From positions 1-62,539 of the forward strand of contig JACQEP010000008.1 in assembly GCA_016200485.1 (NCBI GenBank): a stretch of 62,539 bases of DNA, given 5' to 3'. The translations under genes and the position numbers were made by a program. How positions within the stretch are numbered: position 1 is the first letter of the stretch; each line of letters starts with the position of its first letter. Below, one piece after another: positions 18,450 to 25,668 of this stretch. The DNA is from Gammaproteobacteria bacterium (GTDB taxonomy: Bacteria > Pseudomonadota > Gammaproteobacteria > Tenderiales > Tenderiaceae). The notes beneath the pieces are model-generated. The model was not told where the DNA came from, made no database searches, and worked only from the letters and a program-made list of their open reading frames with translations.

Positions 18450-19126
18450 CAAACACCACGCCACCCATCGCTGAAGTGGAGGGCACACGCCACTACCGAA
18501 TCATTCCCTCCGCTTATCCACCGGTAAATTTCTTCGAACGTCTCGTCGATCCATCACTGTGGGAAGCATTGTTTGCCTTGGAATCACTCACCAACGATCG
18601 CCTGCGCGACGAAGTCGGCGATATCAGTCGGGTGCCCGCGGAAGATCGCGTCACCGGCACCGGCGCCACCGTCGTCATGGCCGCATTTACTCATGTCGGG
18701 CTCCCATCGCGATTTTCTCCCGGCGATTATGGTGTCTATTACGCCGGGCTCGACCTTGATACCGCCATCGCCGAATCCAAACATAGCCGCGCTCGCTGGC
18801 TCAGCTACACCCATGAAGGGCCACTGGAAATCGACCTGCGCGTTTATCTCGGTGAAGTCGCAAAACCGCTGCATGATATCCGCGCAGGTTTTGACCACTA
18901 CCACCAACCCGATAACTGGCTGCCATCCCAAGCCTTCGGTGGCTCACTGCGAGAAACGCGTTCCTGGGGAATCCTCTACCGCTCCGTGCGTCATCCAGGC
19001 GGAGAGTGTATCGCTGCCTTGCGACCACCGGCGATTACACTGCCACGGCAAACCAAGCATTTGTCTTATGTTTGGGATGGGGAGGTGATTTGTGGGGTGT
19101 ATGAAAAGAAGTTGATATCGACGTGA
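18446..19126 (+). CDS. RES-domain toxin (predicted NAD-degrading)
   Basis: 226 residues. RES-domain hallmarks include HYRIIPSAYPP near the N-terminus, GTGATVVMAAFTHVGLPSRFSPGDYGVYYAGLDLDTAIAES with the conserved Tyr and Glu, and SVRHPGGECIAALRPPAI with the conserved Ser near the C-terminus. Characterised relatives are ADP-ribosyltransferase-fold enzymes that break down NAD+. It overlaps the antitoxin gene by four bases. A damaged copy of the C-terminal part of another RES gene lies 1.1 kb downstream, so RES genes have been duplicated or rearranged here. Confidence 0.9.
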   Translation: MTNTTPPIAEVEGTRHYRIIPSAYPPVNFFERLVDPSLWEALFALESLTNDRLRDEVGDISRVPAEDRVTGTGATVVMAAFTHVGLPSRFSPGDYGVYYAGLDLDTAIAESKHSRARWLSYTHEGPLEIDLRVYLGEVAKPLHDIRAGFDHYHQPDNWLPSQAFGGSLRETRSWGILYRSVRHPGGECIAALRPPAITLPRQTKHLSYVWDGEVICGVYEKKLIST

Positions 19127-19150
19127 ACAAACCTACTCATCTTGAACATT

Positions 19151-19183
19151 CCCAAAATGGGCATTAATATGCCCAATATGGGC
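19151..19183 (+). promoter_or_regulatory. Four alternating half-sites at the start of the nucleotidyltransferase gene
   Basis: Half-sites CCCA, TGGGC, GCCCA and TGGGC occur at 19151, 19158, 19171 and 19179, making overlapping dyads (TGGGCAT TAAT ATGCCCA at 19158-19175; GCCCA ATA TGGGC at 19171-19183). They straddle the possible start codons. Because the gene product begins with a winged-helix domain, this looks like its own operator; that is inference. Confidence 0.5.
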
Positions 19184-19804
19184 ACAAAAGCTAAAACCCG
19201 GGGTTCCAAAATCCTGAAACGCACCAGTCTGGCAGACGCTCTTTTTTCGACTATTCGGCAGCGTGTGCTGGGCTATTTGTTCGGCCAGCCGGAGCGCAGC
19301 TTCTTCGCTACCGAGCTAATCGGGCTAGCCGGTGGCGGCTCTGGTGCTGTTCAGCGCGAACTGGCACGGCTAGCTGACAGTGGCTTGGTAACAGTCACGC
19401 GCGTGGGAACGCAGAAGCACTATCAGGCCAATCCAAATTCACCCATCTATGCCGAACTTTGCGCCATCGCGCAGAAGACCGTGGGATTGGCCGAACCGTT
19501 GCGGGAAGCGCTGGCGCCGCTGGCGGACCGCATCACGGCAGCCTTCGTGTTCGGGTCCGTGGCTAAGCGCAGCGATACTGCATCCAGTGACATCGATGTG
19601 CTCGTACTCTCCAACAGTGTGGACTATGCAGATGTGTTTACAGTGTTACAGTCGGCGGAAACGAAACTCGGGCGCACTGTAAATCCGACGGTCTATACCC
19701 CAGCAAATTGGCGAAAGAAGCGGAAAGACGGCAATTCCTTTGTTGTAAAGGTAGCCGCTCAACCTAAGGTGTTCCTCATCGGCACGGAAGAAGATCTTGG
19801 CTGA
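19169..19804 (+). CDS. Winged-helix plus minimal nucleotidyltransferase protein (MNT-type)
   Basis: About 211 residues from ATG 19169; in-frame starts at 19142 (TTG), 19157 and 19178 are also possible and none has a clear ribosome site. The N-terminal half is a winged-helix domain (TIRQRVLGYLFGQPERSFFATELI...GAVQRELARLADSGLVTV). The C-terminal half is a small nucleotidyltransferase with FGSVAKRSDTASSDIDVLVLS, containing the GS and DxD catalytic motif. The next gene encodes an all-helical HEPN-like protein with an 8-base overlap. MNT-HEPN pairs are known toxin-antitoxin systems in which the transferase adds AMP to the HEPN ribonuclease; here the fused DNA-binding domain suggests it also regulates the operon. 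Confidence 0.85.
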   Translation: MPNMGTKAKTRGSKILKRTSLADALFSTIRQRVLGYLFGQPERSFFATELIGLAGGGSGAVQRELARLADSGLVTVTRVGTQKHYQANPNSPIYAELCAIAQKTVGLAEPLREALAPLADRITAAFVFGSVAKRSDTASSDIDVLVLSNSVDYADVFTVLQSAETKLGRTVNPTVYTPANWRKKRKDGNSFVVKVAAQPKVFLIGTEEDLG

Positions 19805-20231
19805 GAAATCCAAAGAACTCGGGAATCTTGCCCGAATCGGCAAACTGGTTGCAGAACCGGGCGCACCCACGGAGATCAAAGGATTAGTCACCTCCGGGAG
19901 TGAACGGCTGAAAGATGCACGCAACACAAATCTTGCCCTATCGAGCCGATTCGATCTTGCCTACAACGCGGCTCACGCATTTTCGCTAGCGGCATTGCGC
20001 TGGCACGGCTATCGCTCGGACAGCCGCTACCTCGTGTTTCAGGCGTTACCGCATACACTTGGACTGCCCGCCGCCGTTTGGCGTGTGCTCGCCAAAGCGC
20101 ACGAGATACGTAATATCGCCGAATATGAAGGGCATTTTGATGCTGATGAAACGATGTTGAAAAATCTCATTGATGCAGCCGATGCGGTGCGGGCTGCGGT
20201 TATAGCGCTGCCCCCCTTGTCGAAAAAGTAA
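19797..20231 (+). CDS. HEPN-domain-like protein, partner of the nucleotidyltransferase
   Basis: 144 residues, predicted all-helical, starting at TTG 19797 within the end of the preceding gene. Segments such as ARNTNLALSSRFDLAYNAAHAFSLAALRWHGYRS and AHEIRNIAEYEGHFDAD match HEPN proteins found beside minimal nucleotidyltransferases. The usual RNase motif of HEPN toxins is R-x4-6-H; here the region reads RNIAEYEGH, so the spacing is longer and nuclease activity is uncertain. The likely pairing is toxin (this gene) with transferase antitoxin, in the opposite gene order to many MntA-HepT loci. Confidence 0.75.
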   Translation: MAEKSKELGNLARIGKLVAEPGAPTEIKGLVTSGSERLKDARNTNLALSSRFDLAYNAAHAFSLAALRWHGYRSDSRYLVFQALPHTLGLPAAVWRVLAKAHEIRNIAEYEGHFDADETMLKNLIDAADAVRAAVIALPPLSKK

Positions 20232-20232
20232 A

Positions 20233-20336
20233 CCATTCTGTGTCCCATCCAGACGGGGGAGTGCATCGCTGCCTTAAGACCGCCTGCGGTCATGCTGACA
20301 GGATTTATCAAAAGAATTTGTAACCGCGTGAAATAA
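20233..20336 (+). pseudogene. C-terminal relic of a second RES-domain gene
   Basis: Translation gives SVSHPDGG in one frame and, after a one-base shift in a run of G at 20255-20259, ECIAALRPPAVML continuing to a stop at 20334-20336. The intact RES toxin upstream reads SVRHPGGECIAALRPPAITL at the same place. Only about 30 residues remain and they begin right after the HEPN gene, so this is a truncated leftover, not a working gene. Confidence 0.75.
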
Positions 20337-20454
20337 GTGGTAGAAAATGGATAAAACGAAAAGGTGGCCGTGTTGTTTTGCGGTTGTTAGGTCGGATATT
20401 AGTAGTTAGGCACAGGCAGAATGCAAAGCCGCTGACGTTCTTGTGGAGAGCTAC

Positions 20455-21363
20455 GTGTCAGAAGCGACAGACCAGAAATCACCTGAGTGGGAGCAGCTTG
20501 AACATCTCGTGGCAGCGATCCAAAAGCAATTGGCACCAGGGGCTATTGTCAGACATAACGTAAAGCTGCCAGGACTTCAAAGCGAAACAGAACGCCAGAT
20601 AGATGTCCTGGTTGAGCAAAATGTAGGCCAATACATGATGCGCATAGTGATTGATTGTAAGGACTACGCATCACCTGTCGATGTAAAGGGAGTTGAGGAA
20701 TTTTACGGGTTAGTGCAGGATGTTGGCGCGCATAAAGGAGCGCTTGTTTGCCCAAATGGTTTCACAAAATCTGCTAAGAAACGTGCAAAGAAACTTCAGA
20801 TTGAATTGTATAGCCCTATTGATACCGATCCACATAAATGGACGGCCACTGTCGCTGCGCCAGTTCTCTGTGACTTCAGAACCACTTACATGTCATTCGG
20901 AATTAGCGTTTCGGCGCCTAAACCTTTTTCGATGCCTATTGACTTCTATACTTTGCCTGTTTACGACAAGGATGGTGAGCCAATTGGCAAGATTATCGAA
21001 ACGGCTCGGATAAACTGGGACCTTGGAAAGTACCCAACTGATCCGGGCGAGCACCATGATCTACCCATCTTCTTTGACCAATCAACCCTTATGGATAATG
21101 GTCGCCACGACTTGGTCGAGGTCAAATTAACAGTCAGTCTATTTGTAAAAAGGCAGCTCTATTTGGGTAAGCTCCCGATTGAAAAAATTAGAGGACTTAA
21201 GGATGAACAAACAGGTGCAGTTGTGACCAATGCATTTACTACGGGCGCACTAGATTCAGTGGTTGTACAAAATGAATGGGATAAAATCAAAAAAGGACAG
21301 CCATTACCGTTTCAGCCATTGTTAGTGGTTATCGGTCTTGATTGTTATGGTTACGGCGCCTAA
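20455..21363 (+). CDS. Mrr-like restriction endonuclease-fold protein
   Basis: 302 residues from GTG 20455, which has GGAGAG upstream; a GTG at 20443 is an alternative. The N-terminal third is a PD-(D/E)xK nuclease domain: an acidic helix (EWEQLEHLVAAIQ), RQIDVLVEQ with the metal-binding Asp, IVIDCKDY (the D/E-x-K element), then VEEFYGLVQDVGAHKGALVCPNGFTKSAKKRAK, typical of Mrr-type enzymes. The C-terminal two thirds (YMSFGISVSAP onward) is predicted beta-rich and unrecognised, perhaps the target-sensing part. It follows two toxin-antitoxin pairs, a usual place for defence genes. It has no methyltransferase beside it, which fits a modification-dependent (type IV-like) or solitary nuclease. 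Substrate is inferred. Confidence 0.75.
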   Translation: MSEATDQKSPEWEQLEHLVAAIQKQLAPGAIVRHNVKLPGLQSETERQIDVLVEQNVGQYMMRIVIDCKDYASPVDVKGVEEFYGLVQDVGAHKGALVCPNGFTKSAKKRAKKLQIELYSPIDTDPHKWTATVAAPVLCDFRTTYMSFGISVSAPKPFSMPIDFYTLPVYDKDGEPIGKIIETARINWDLGKYPTDPGEHHDLPIFFDQSTLMDNGRHDLVEVKLTVSLFVKRQLYLGKLPIEKIRGLKDEQTGAVVTNAFTTGALDSVVVQNEWDKIKKGQPLPFQPLLVVIGLDCYGYGA

Positions 21364-21487
21364 TAATCGCGTCAACGCTGACGGCATAAAGCGGCATTCG
21401 CTGACACTCATATTATTTGATCCACCAGTTATTACGCAAAACGTTTGACTGATGTTGGTGACAATCTCATTCCTCTATACAAAGACT

Positions 21488-22342
21488 ATGACAATTCAAC
21501 TTTTCTCAAAATCGATAAGAACCATTGTCACAACTTGCCTAGCTCTTATGTTGTGCTGGCAACCCGCGTTCGCAGCCCCGGGCCAGGTAATGCTTCATGG
21601 TCCATCGGAAGATGTATACCGCCGGGCACAAAGCGGGCATTGGTTTGCAGAGGCCGCCAAATTGAATCCCGATGTTCTGCCAACATCGGATGGCCAGAGT
21701 TTTGTTGTGGCGTGGAAAGCGCCCGGAACAAATCCGAAGCGCTGGATTGTTTCGCTTCATGGAACCCGTGGCTTTGCCACGGATGATCTTGCCATCTGGT
21801 ACCCGACATTGAAAGATCGCGATGTTGGGTTACTCAGTGTGCAGTGGTGGATCGGTGCCGACGATACACCGCGATCATATTACGCACCCTTGCAAATCTA
21901 CCGGGAAATTGACATTGCGCTCCAGAAACTCGGCGTGCAACCGGGGATGGCCATGTTGCACGGGTTCAGTCGCGGGTCTGCCAATTCTTACGCCGTCGCC
22001 GCGATCGATGCTGGCCGAGGCCAGCACTATTTTTCGCTCATTGTCGCCAGTTCCGGAGGCGTCGCCACCGACTTTCCACCAACGCGGGCAATTCTCACGG
22101 GGGCCTTTGGTGATCATCCGCTACGTGGCACTCGTTGGATAACTGCCGCTGGCGGACGCGATCCGAACCCCGATCGAGACGGCATCTCAGCCATGAGGCG
22201 AACGGCTGATTGGCTAGTGGAGCAGGGCGCCACCGTGATTGAACGCATCGAAGACCCCGCACAAGGGCACGGCGCGCTACAACTAAATGCAGCAAATGCT
22301 CGGCACGTGCTCGACGTATTTCTGAAGCAGACAGCCGGGTGA
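21488..22342 (+). CDS. Secreted alpha/beta hydrolase
   Basis: 284 residues from ATG 21488, chosen because a signal peptide then starts at once (SIRTIVTTCLALMLCWQPAFA, cut after AFA). The fold's elements are WIVSLHGTRGF (oxyanion), MLHGFSRGS with nucleophile Ser161, an Asp in GGRDPNPDRDG, and the catalytic His in AQGHGALQL. It is predicted to be an esterase or peptidase of unknown substrate, exported to the periplasm. Its stop codon overlaps the first codon of the next reading frame, which begins in the middle of a PNPOx domain, so a deletion may have joined the two. Confidence 0.78.
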   Translation: MTIQLFSKSIRTIVTTCLALMLCWQPAFAAPGQVMLHGPSEDVYRRAQSGHWFAEAAKLNPDVLPTSDGQSFVVAWKAPGTNPKRWIVSLHGTRGFATDDLAIWYPTLKDRDVGLLSVQWWIGADDTPRSYYAPLQIYREIDIALQKLGVQPGMAMLHGFSRGSANSYAVAAIDAGRGQHYFSLIVASSGGVATDFPPTRAILTGAFGDHPLRGTRWITAAGGRDPNPDRDGISAMRRTADWLVEQGATVIERIEDPAQGHGALQLNAANARHVLDVFLKQTAG

Positions 22343-22794
22343 ATGTCTCACCAAAAGGGATGGATTCGCTGCGGGTGTTGGGTAACAACCGCGTGGCGTG
22401 GTTGAATGTTACCGGCAGCGGCAATGAAACGTCGGCGCACGTCCAGCAACATCCGCGCATGACGCTCATGTTCTGTGCATTTGAGGGCGATCCGCTGATT
22501 CTCCGGTTATATGGTACGGCCAGGGTTATCCATAAGAATGATCCCGAGTGGGATGGACTGTTCCCACAATTTGTGCCGTTACCCGGCGCCAGACAGATTT
22601 TTGATCTCTCAATCGATCTGGTGCAAACCTCCTGTGGCATGGGAGTGCCGTATTATTCCTATGAAGGTGATCGTGATTTGCTCAATGACTGGGCGAAGAA
22701 AAAAGGGGCCGAGGGTTTGAAAAAATACTGGGAAGATAAGAATCAACTTAGCCTTGATCAGATTCCCACGAATATCATGGAGAAGAATACCTAA
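22339..22794 (+). CDS. PNPOx-like flavin split-barrel protein, N-terminally shortened
   Basis: 151 residues starting at GTG 22339, overlapping the upstream stop. The start reads VNVSPKGMDSLRVLGNNRVAWLNVTGSGNET, which in relatives lies about 35 residues in, after a first helix and strand; LMFCAFEGDPLILRLYGTARV and the C-terminal tail are normal. Family members bind FMN or F420 and act as oxidoreductases. Loss of the first strand probably harms the dimer interface. It may be a decaying gene joined to the hydrolase by deletion. Family call is firm; activity doubtful. Confidence 0.7.
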   Translation: MNVSPKGMDSLRVLGNNRVAWLNVTGSGNETSAHVQQHPRMTLMFCAFEGDPLILRLYGTARVIHKNDPEWDGLFPQFVPLPGARQIFDLSIDLVQTSCGMGVPYYSYEGDRDLLNDWAKKKGAEGLKKYWEDKNQLSLDQIPTNIMEKNT

Positions 22795-22810
22795 CGGCTT
22801 GTTGAAAAAC

Positions 22811-22957
22811 TTCTCCCTCTCCCCCCGGAGGGTTGCGAGCGCATGGATGCGCGAGGTAGGGCAACACGGAGCAGTTGCCGAGGGTGTGAGGGGATTGGTA
22901 TGAAATATCGCCTTGTGTTTGATCCCCTCATCCTAACCTTCTCCCGAAGGGAGAAGG
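22811..22957. repeat. Pair of inverted REP-like units
   Basis: The left unit is a degenerate copy of the 15323 hairpin (CTTCTCCCTCTCC...GGAGGG) ending in GGTGTGAGGGGA, interrupted by a 48-base module. The right unit, in opposite orientation, has TCCCCTCATCC and the hairpin CCTTCTCCC GAA GGGAGAAGG at 22937-22957. The two face each other, as BIME-type REP pairs do. They follow the PNPOx-like gene and could serve as its terminator. Confidence 0.65.
22837..22884 (+). repeat. 48-base inserted module, copy 1
   Basis: The stretch begins GCGAGCGCATGGATG and ends GGAGCAGTTGCCGAG. It matches, at about 40 of 48 positions, a stretch in the opposite orientation at 25805-25852. Here it splits a REP-like unit between GGAGGG and GGTGTGAGGGG. 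No coding potential is seen. Confidence 0.65.
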
Positions 22958-23413
22958 AACATAAGACATTTTTCATAGGCTCCTAAGGCTTCATTGTTGA
23001 ATAGAAGATGGAAATTTAATGACAACACCCGCCACGACATTACGCCGTGATCTTCACCTCAATCCGAACCAGGCTTTCTTGGCTTTGAATCCGCGCGTTT
23101 GTACGCGAGAGTGAGAAGTGGGAAATCAGCAGCCTCGAAGTGACACCCCCTGGCACTTGCAAGCTTCGGTTGCATGCTGTCCGCTTGTGACCAGGGAAGT
23201 TCCAGCGGTCGTATGGTCGTATGCTGGCTGGCAGCACGATGATGACGCAACTTCCAACCAGCTACCAGGAATGACCAAAGGTCGTCCTGAAGCATGCGGG
23301 GTGAGAGACGACAGTGGACATCCGCTGGGGATGCTGCATTTTCGCCTGCCGGAGGCTTATACGCGATTTAACATAATATATATTATGCGAAGTACTCAAG
23401 GCTGATTAATTTT
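22958..23413. other. Gene-free region around the dif-like site
   Basis: No convincing gene. A 95-codon frame at 23118-23405 has no ribosome site and no family features. The dif-like site lies near the right end. Genes to the left run rightward and genes to the right run leftward, so this is the convergence point of the window. Confidence 0.55.
23366..23393 (-). other. dif: XerCD recombination site dif (candidate chromosome dif)
   Basis: On the minus strand: XerC-type arm ACTTCGCATAA, centre TATATA, XerD-type arm TTATGTTAAAT. Against the E. coli dif sequence as I remember it, the XerD arm is identical, the XerC arm matches in its inner CGCATAA, and the six-base centre differs at one position. 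XerC and XerD act here to resolve chromosome dimers, with FtsK at the septum. It lies exactly where gene direction switches, as expected of the replication terminus. The alternative is a dif copy carried by a Xer-integrating mobile element, but no such element's genes are next to it. Confidence 0.88.
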
Positions 23414-24184
23414 TCACTGACGGCACGGCCTCTGGATCATTGCCTCTGGATCATTCATTTGCAAATATTGGCGAAACAACCTTCTCATGCCGTCATCTAT
23501 CCTGCCGAACTCGAATGCAATCAGCACTTTCTTATCTTCTTTTGGTTCTGTGCGTTCCCCCTCAATACGTATTATTTGGGCATACAGCTTGAGCGTCTCA
23601 CCCGTTGCGGGGCGCAACACCAATGTAGCGATATCGTAGACATAACCAACGCCTTGTGCGGGGACTCGCGAACGCAGTAAAACTCCAGAATCGGAAATAT
23701 TCACAATTTCAGCCGCATAAGTTAGCTGAGTGTCTGTAAACCCCAGATCTACCTCGCATCCGATAAAGGGAAGAATACGTTTAGCGCAACGTCGCTCAAC
23801 AACCCCCACCGCCGCCAGCGCCAGCACCATTAATCGCTCCGGATCAAATGGTTTGGTCAGTACTGCCGTGGCACCTACTGAGTCTGCCACTGAACGCGCC
23901 TTTTGCTCGTTTTCGGCGGTTAACAAAAAAATCGGGGCTCCGGCCAGTCTGGGACGCAATTGAAGGCTCTTGAGAAACTCCGCCAACGGCATGCCTGGCA
24001 TGTTCCAGTCACTGACGATGAATTGCAAATTGCCGTCATGTTGTTGCAATAACCGTAAAGCGTGATCGGGGCTTTCGGCTTCAACTATTTCGCCCACACG
24101 TCCATCTTGACGCAAGATTGAAGCCACATACTGACGCATGGAAACAGAATCATCGATGACTAAAGCAAAATTGTTGTTACCCAT
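23414..24184 (-). CDS. Receiver-PilZ protein (c-di-GMP binding response regulator)
   Basis: 256 residues from ATG 24184 (GAGG seven bases upstream); longer in-frame starts add a Cys-rich stretch unlike a receiver domain. The receiver domain (residues 6-122) has the acidic pair Asp11-Asp12, phospho-Asp59 in VSDWNMPG and Lys111. The PilZ domain (about residues 131-245) has both c-di-GMP motifs, RCAKR at 132-136 (RxxxR) and NISDSG at 162-167 (D/NxSxxG). So it should bind c-di-GMP and respond to phosphorylation. Its leader carries a c-di-GMP-I riboswitch, so the same second messenger may control both synthesis and activity. It is the first gene right of dif. The cognate kinase is not adjacent. 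Confidence 0.9.
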   Translation of the reverse strand: MGNNNFALVIDDSVSMRQYVASILRQDGRVGEIVEAESPDHALRLLQQHDGNLQFIVSDWNMPGMPLAEFLKSLQLRPRLAGAPIFLLTAENEQKARSVADSVGATAVLTKPFDPERLMVLALAAVGVVERRCAKRILPFIGCEVDLGFTDTQLTYAAEIVNISDSGVLLRSRVPAQGVGYVYDIATLVLRPATGETLKLYAQIIRIEGERTEPKEDKKVLIAFEFGRIDDGMRRLFRQYLQMNDPEAMIQRPCRQ

Positions 24185-24312
24185 GATACACCTCGCCGCA
24201 TTGCACAATTTGCAGATACCGAAGACCGGCACTTTGTAGTACCGGGATTCCTGATCTATTATTTGCCGAAGGCGAGACGAAAACGCACAGCCGTCCCATA
24301 GGAGGATGAATC

Positions 24313-24409
24313 CTGTTTCGGCGGTCCCGCTGTCATAGGGCTTGTCGCCCCTTAGACCGGTAACTTTGCGCCCCTACACTTTCGCATCGGGTTGCCTTTT
24401 ACAAAACAG
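24313..24409 (-). promoter_or_regulatory. c-di-GMP-I (GEMM-I) riboswitch aptamer
   Basis: Read on the minus strand: closing stem CTGTTT (24404-24409) with AAACAG (24313-24318); GGCAACCCG; a stem capped by a GCGAAAGT-type loop; GGGGCGCAAAGTTACCGG, matching the invariant ACGCAAAGCCTCCGG core; TCTAAGGGG; and the second stem end ATGACAGCGGGACCGCC, matching GGTAGCGGGGTTACC. The domain order, GNRA loop and conserved AAAG/CCGG residues fit the class. It starts the leader of the receiver-PilZ gene, 129 bases before its ATG. No clear intrinsic terminator follows, so control may be at translation; this is unresolved. Confidence 0.87.
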
Positions 24410-24546
24410 ACTCTTAAGTTGGAGTCAGTTCACATTAATACCGCAAACTTGGTCACACATAGTATTTGTCGACTAAATTGTTAAACATCTTTACATGTAT
24501 TTAGAATACCCTGAATATTGAATTTATTTCTTTAATTAACAAATAG

Positions 24547-25629
24547 TTATGAAGCCATATTATCAAGGATGGCCTTTTTGACGGCATCCATGGTTGCCTC
24601 TACCGTGATCAATGGCGACTTGCCTTGCTTGATCGCGGTGTCCGGATCCTTGAGGCCATGACCGGTGAGCGTACAGACAATCTTGCTGCCGGCAGGGATC
24701 TTGCCGTTCTTGATATCACGCAACGCCCCGGCCAGTGACGTCGCCGATGCTGGCTCACAGAACACACCTTCTTTTACTGCCAGCAGACGCTGAGCAGCGA
24801 GGATCTCTTCATCCGTGCATTCGTCGAACCAGCCATTGGATTCTTTTTGCAGTTTCCAGGCCATATCCCAGCTTTGCGGGTGGCCGATGCGGATCGCGGT
24901 GGCGATGGTCTCGGGATTATCGACCATCTTGCCGCGCATGAAGGGCGCGGAACCACTGGCCTGATAACCGACCATGCGCGGCACATTATTGACGATGCCG
25001 TGATCATGATATTCCTTGTAGCCCATCCAATGCGCCGAGATATTGCCGGCGTTGCCGACGGGCAGACAGTGAAAATCAGGTGCCGTACCCAGCTCCTCGA
25101 CAATTTCAAACGCTGCTGTTTTCTGTCCTTGCAGACGATAGGGATTGATCGAGTTGACGATAGTGACCGGCGCCAACTTGGCGACGTCCTTCACCAATTG
25201 CATTCCGGCATCGAAATTGCCCTTGATCTGGATCACCACCGCGCCATGAATTAACGCCTGCGACAACTTACCCATGGCAATTTTGCCTTCGGGAATCAGC
25301 ACAAACGCGGTAATTCCGGCACGGGATGCGTAGGCCGCAGCGGCGGCGGAGGTGTTACCCGTCGAAGCGCAAATAATAGCCTTGCTGCCTTCTTCCACGG
25401 CTTTGGTCACGGCCATGGTCATGCCGCGATCTTTGAATGAGCCGGTCGGATTCAAACCTTCGTATTTGACGTAGATGTCCACGTCCTTGCCTAATTCGCG
25501 CGGGATGTTGCTCAAGCGAATCAGCGGCGTGTTGCCCTCGCCCAGACTGATGATACGGGTGTCGTCATGCACCGGCAAACGGTCACGGTATTTCTCGATC
25601 AGGCCGGTGTAGCGGGAACGAAAGGGCAT
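24547..25629 (-). CDS. thrC: Threonine synthase
   Basis: 360 residues. The start is ATG 25629, with AAGGAG seven bases upstream, not the longer frame. It is a PLP enzyme of fold type II: the Schiff-base Lys lies in [11 protein letters not shown], the phosphate-binding loop in [13 protein letters not shown], and [12 protein letters not shown] marks the N-terminus. It converts O-phosphohomoserine to threonine in the cytoplasm. It is the short (about 360-residue) class common in proteobacteria with hom next door. It follows hom and alaC on the same strand. The 230-base gap to hom is filled by a palindromic repeat, so it may keep its own promoter. Confidence 0.95.
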   Translation of the reverse strand: MPFRSRYTGLIEKYRDRLPVHDDTRIISLGEGNTPLIRLSNIPRELGKDVDIYVKYEGLNPTGSFKDRGMTMAVTKAVEEGSKAIICASTGNTSAAAAAYASRAGITAFVLIPEGKIAMGKLSQALIHGAVVIQIKGNFDAGMQLVKDVAKLAPVTIVNSINPYRLQGQKTAAFEIVEELGTAPDFHCLPVGNAGNISAHWMGYKEYHDHGIVNNVPRMVGYQASGSAPFMRGKMVDNPETIATAIRIGHPQSWDMAWKLQKESNGWFDECTDEEILAAQRLLAVKEGVFCEPASATSLAGALRDIKNGKIPAGSKIVCTLTGHGLKDPDTAIKQGKSPLITVEATMDAVKKAILDNMAS

Positions 25630-25668
25630 GGTATGACTCCTTAACAATTAGCAAAAAATACAAAACCG

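Noticed and set aside
23118-23405. 95-codon frame beside the dif site
   Set aside because: No ribosome site, no family features, ends inside the dif region; composition is like non-coding sequence.
24185-24312. Intrinsic terminator as riboswitch switch
   Set aside because: A CCGGTAC / GTGCCGG hairpin exists but has no T tract, so I do not call a terminator.
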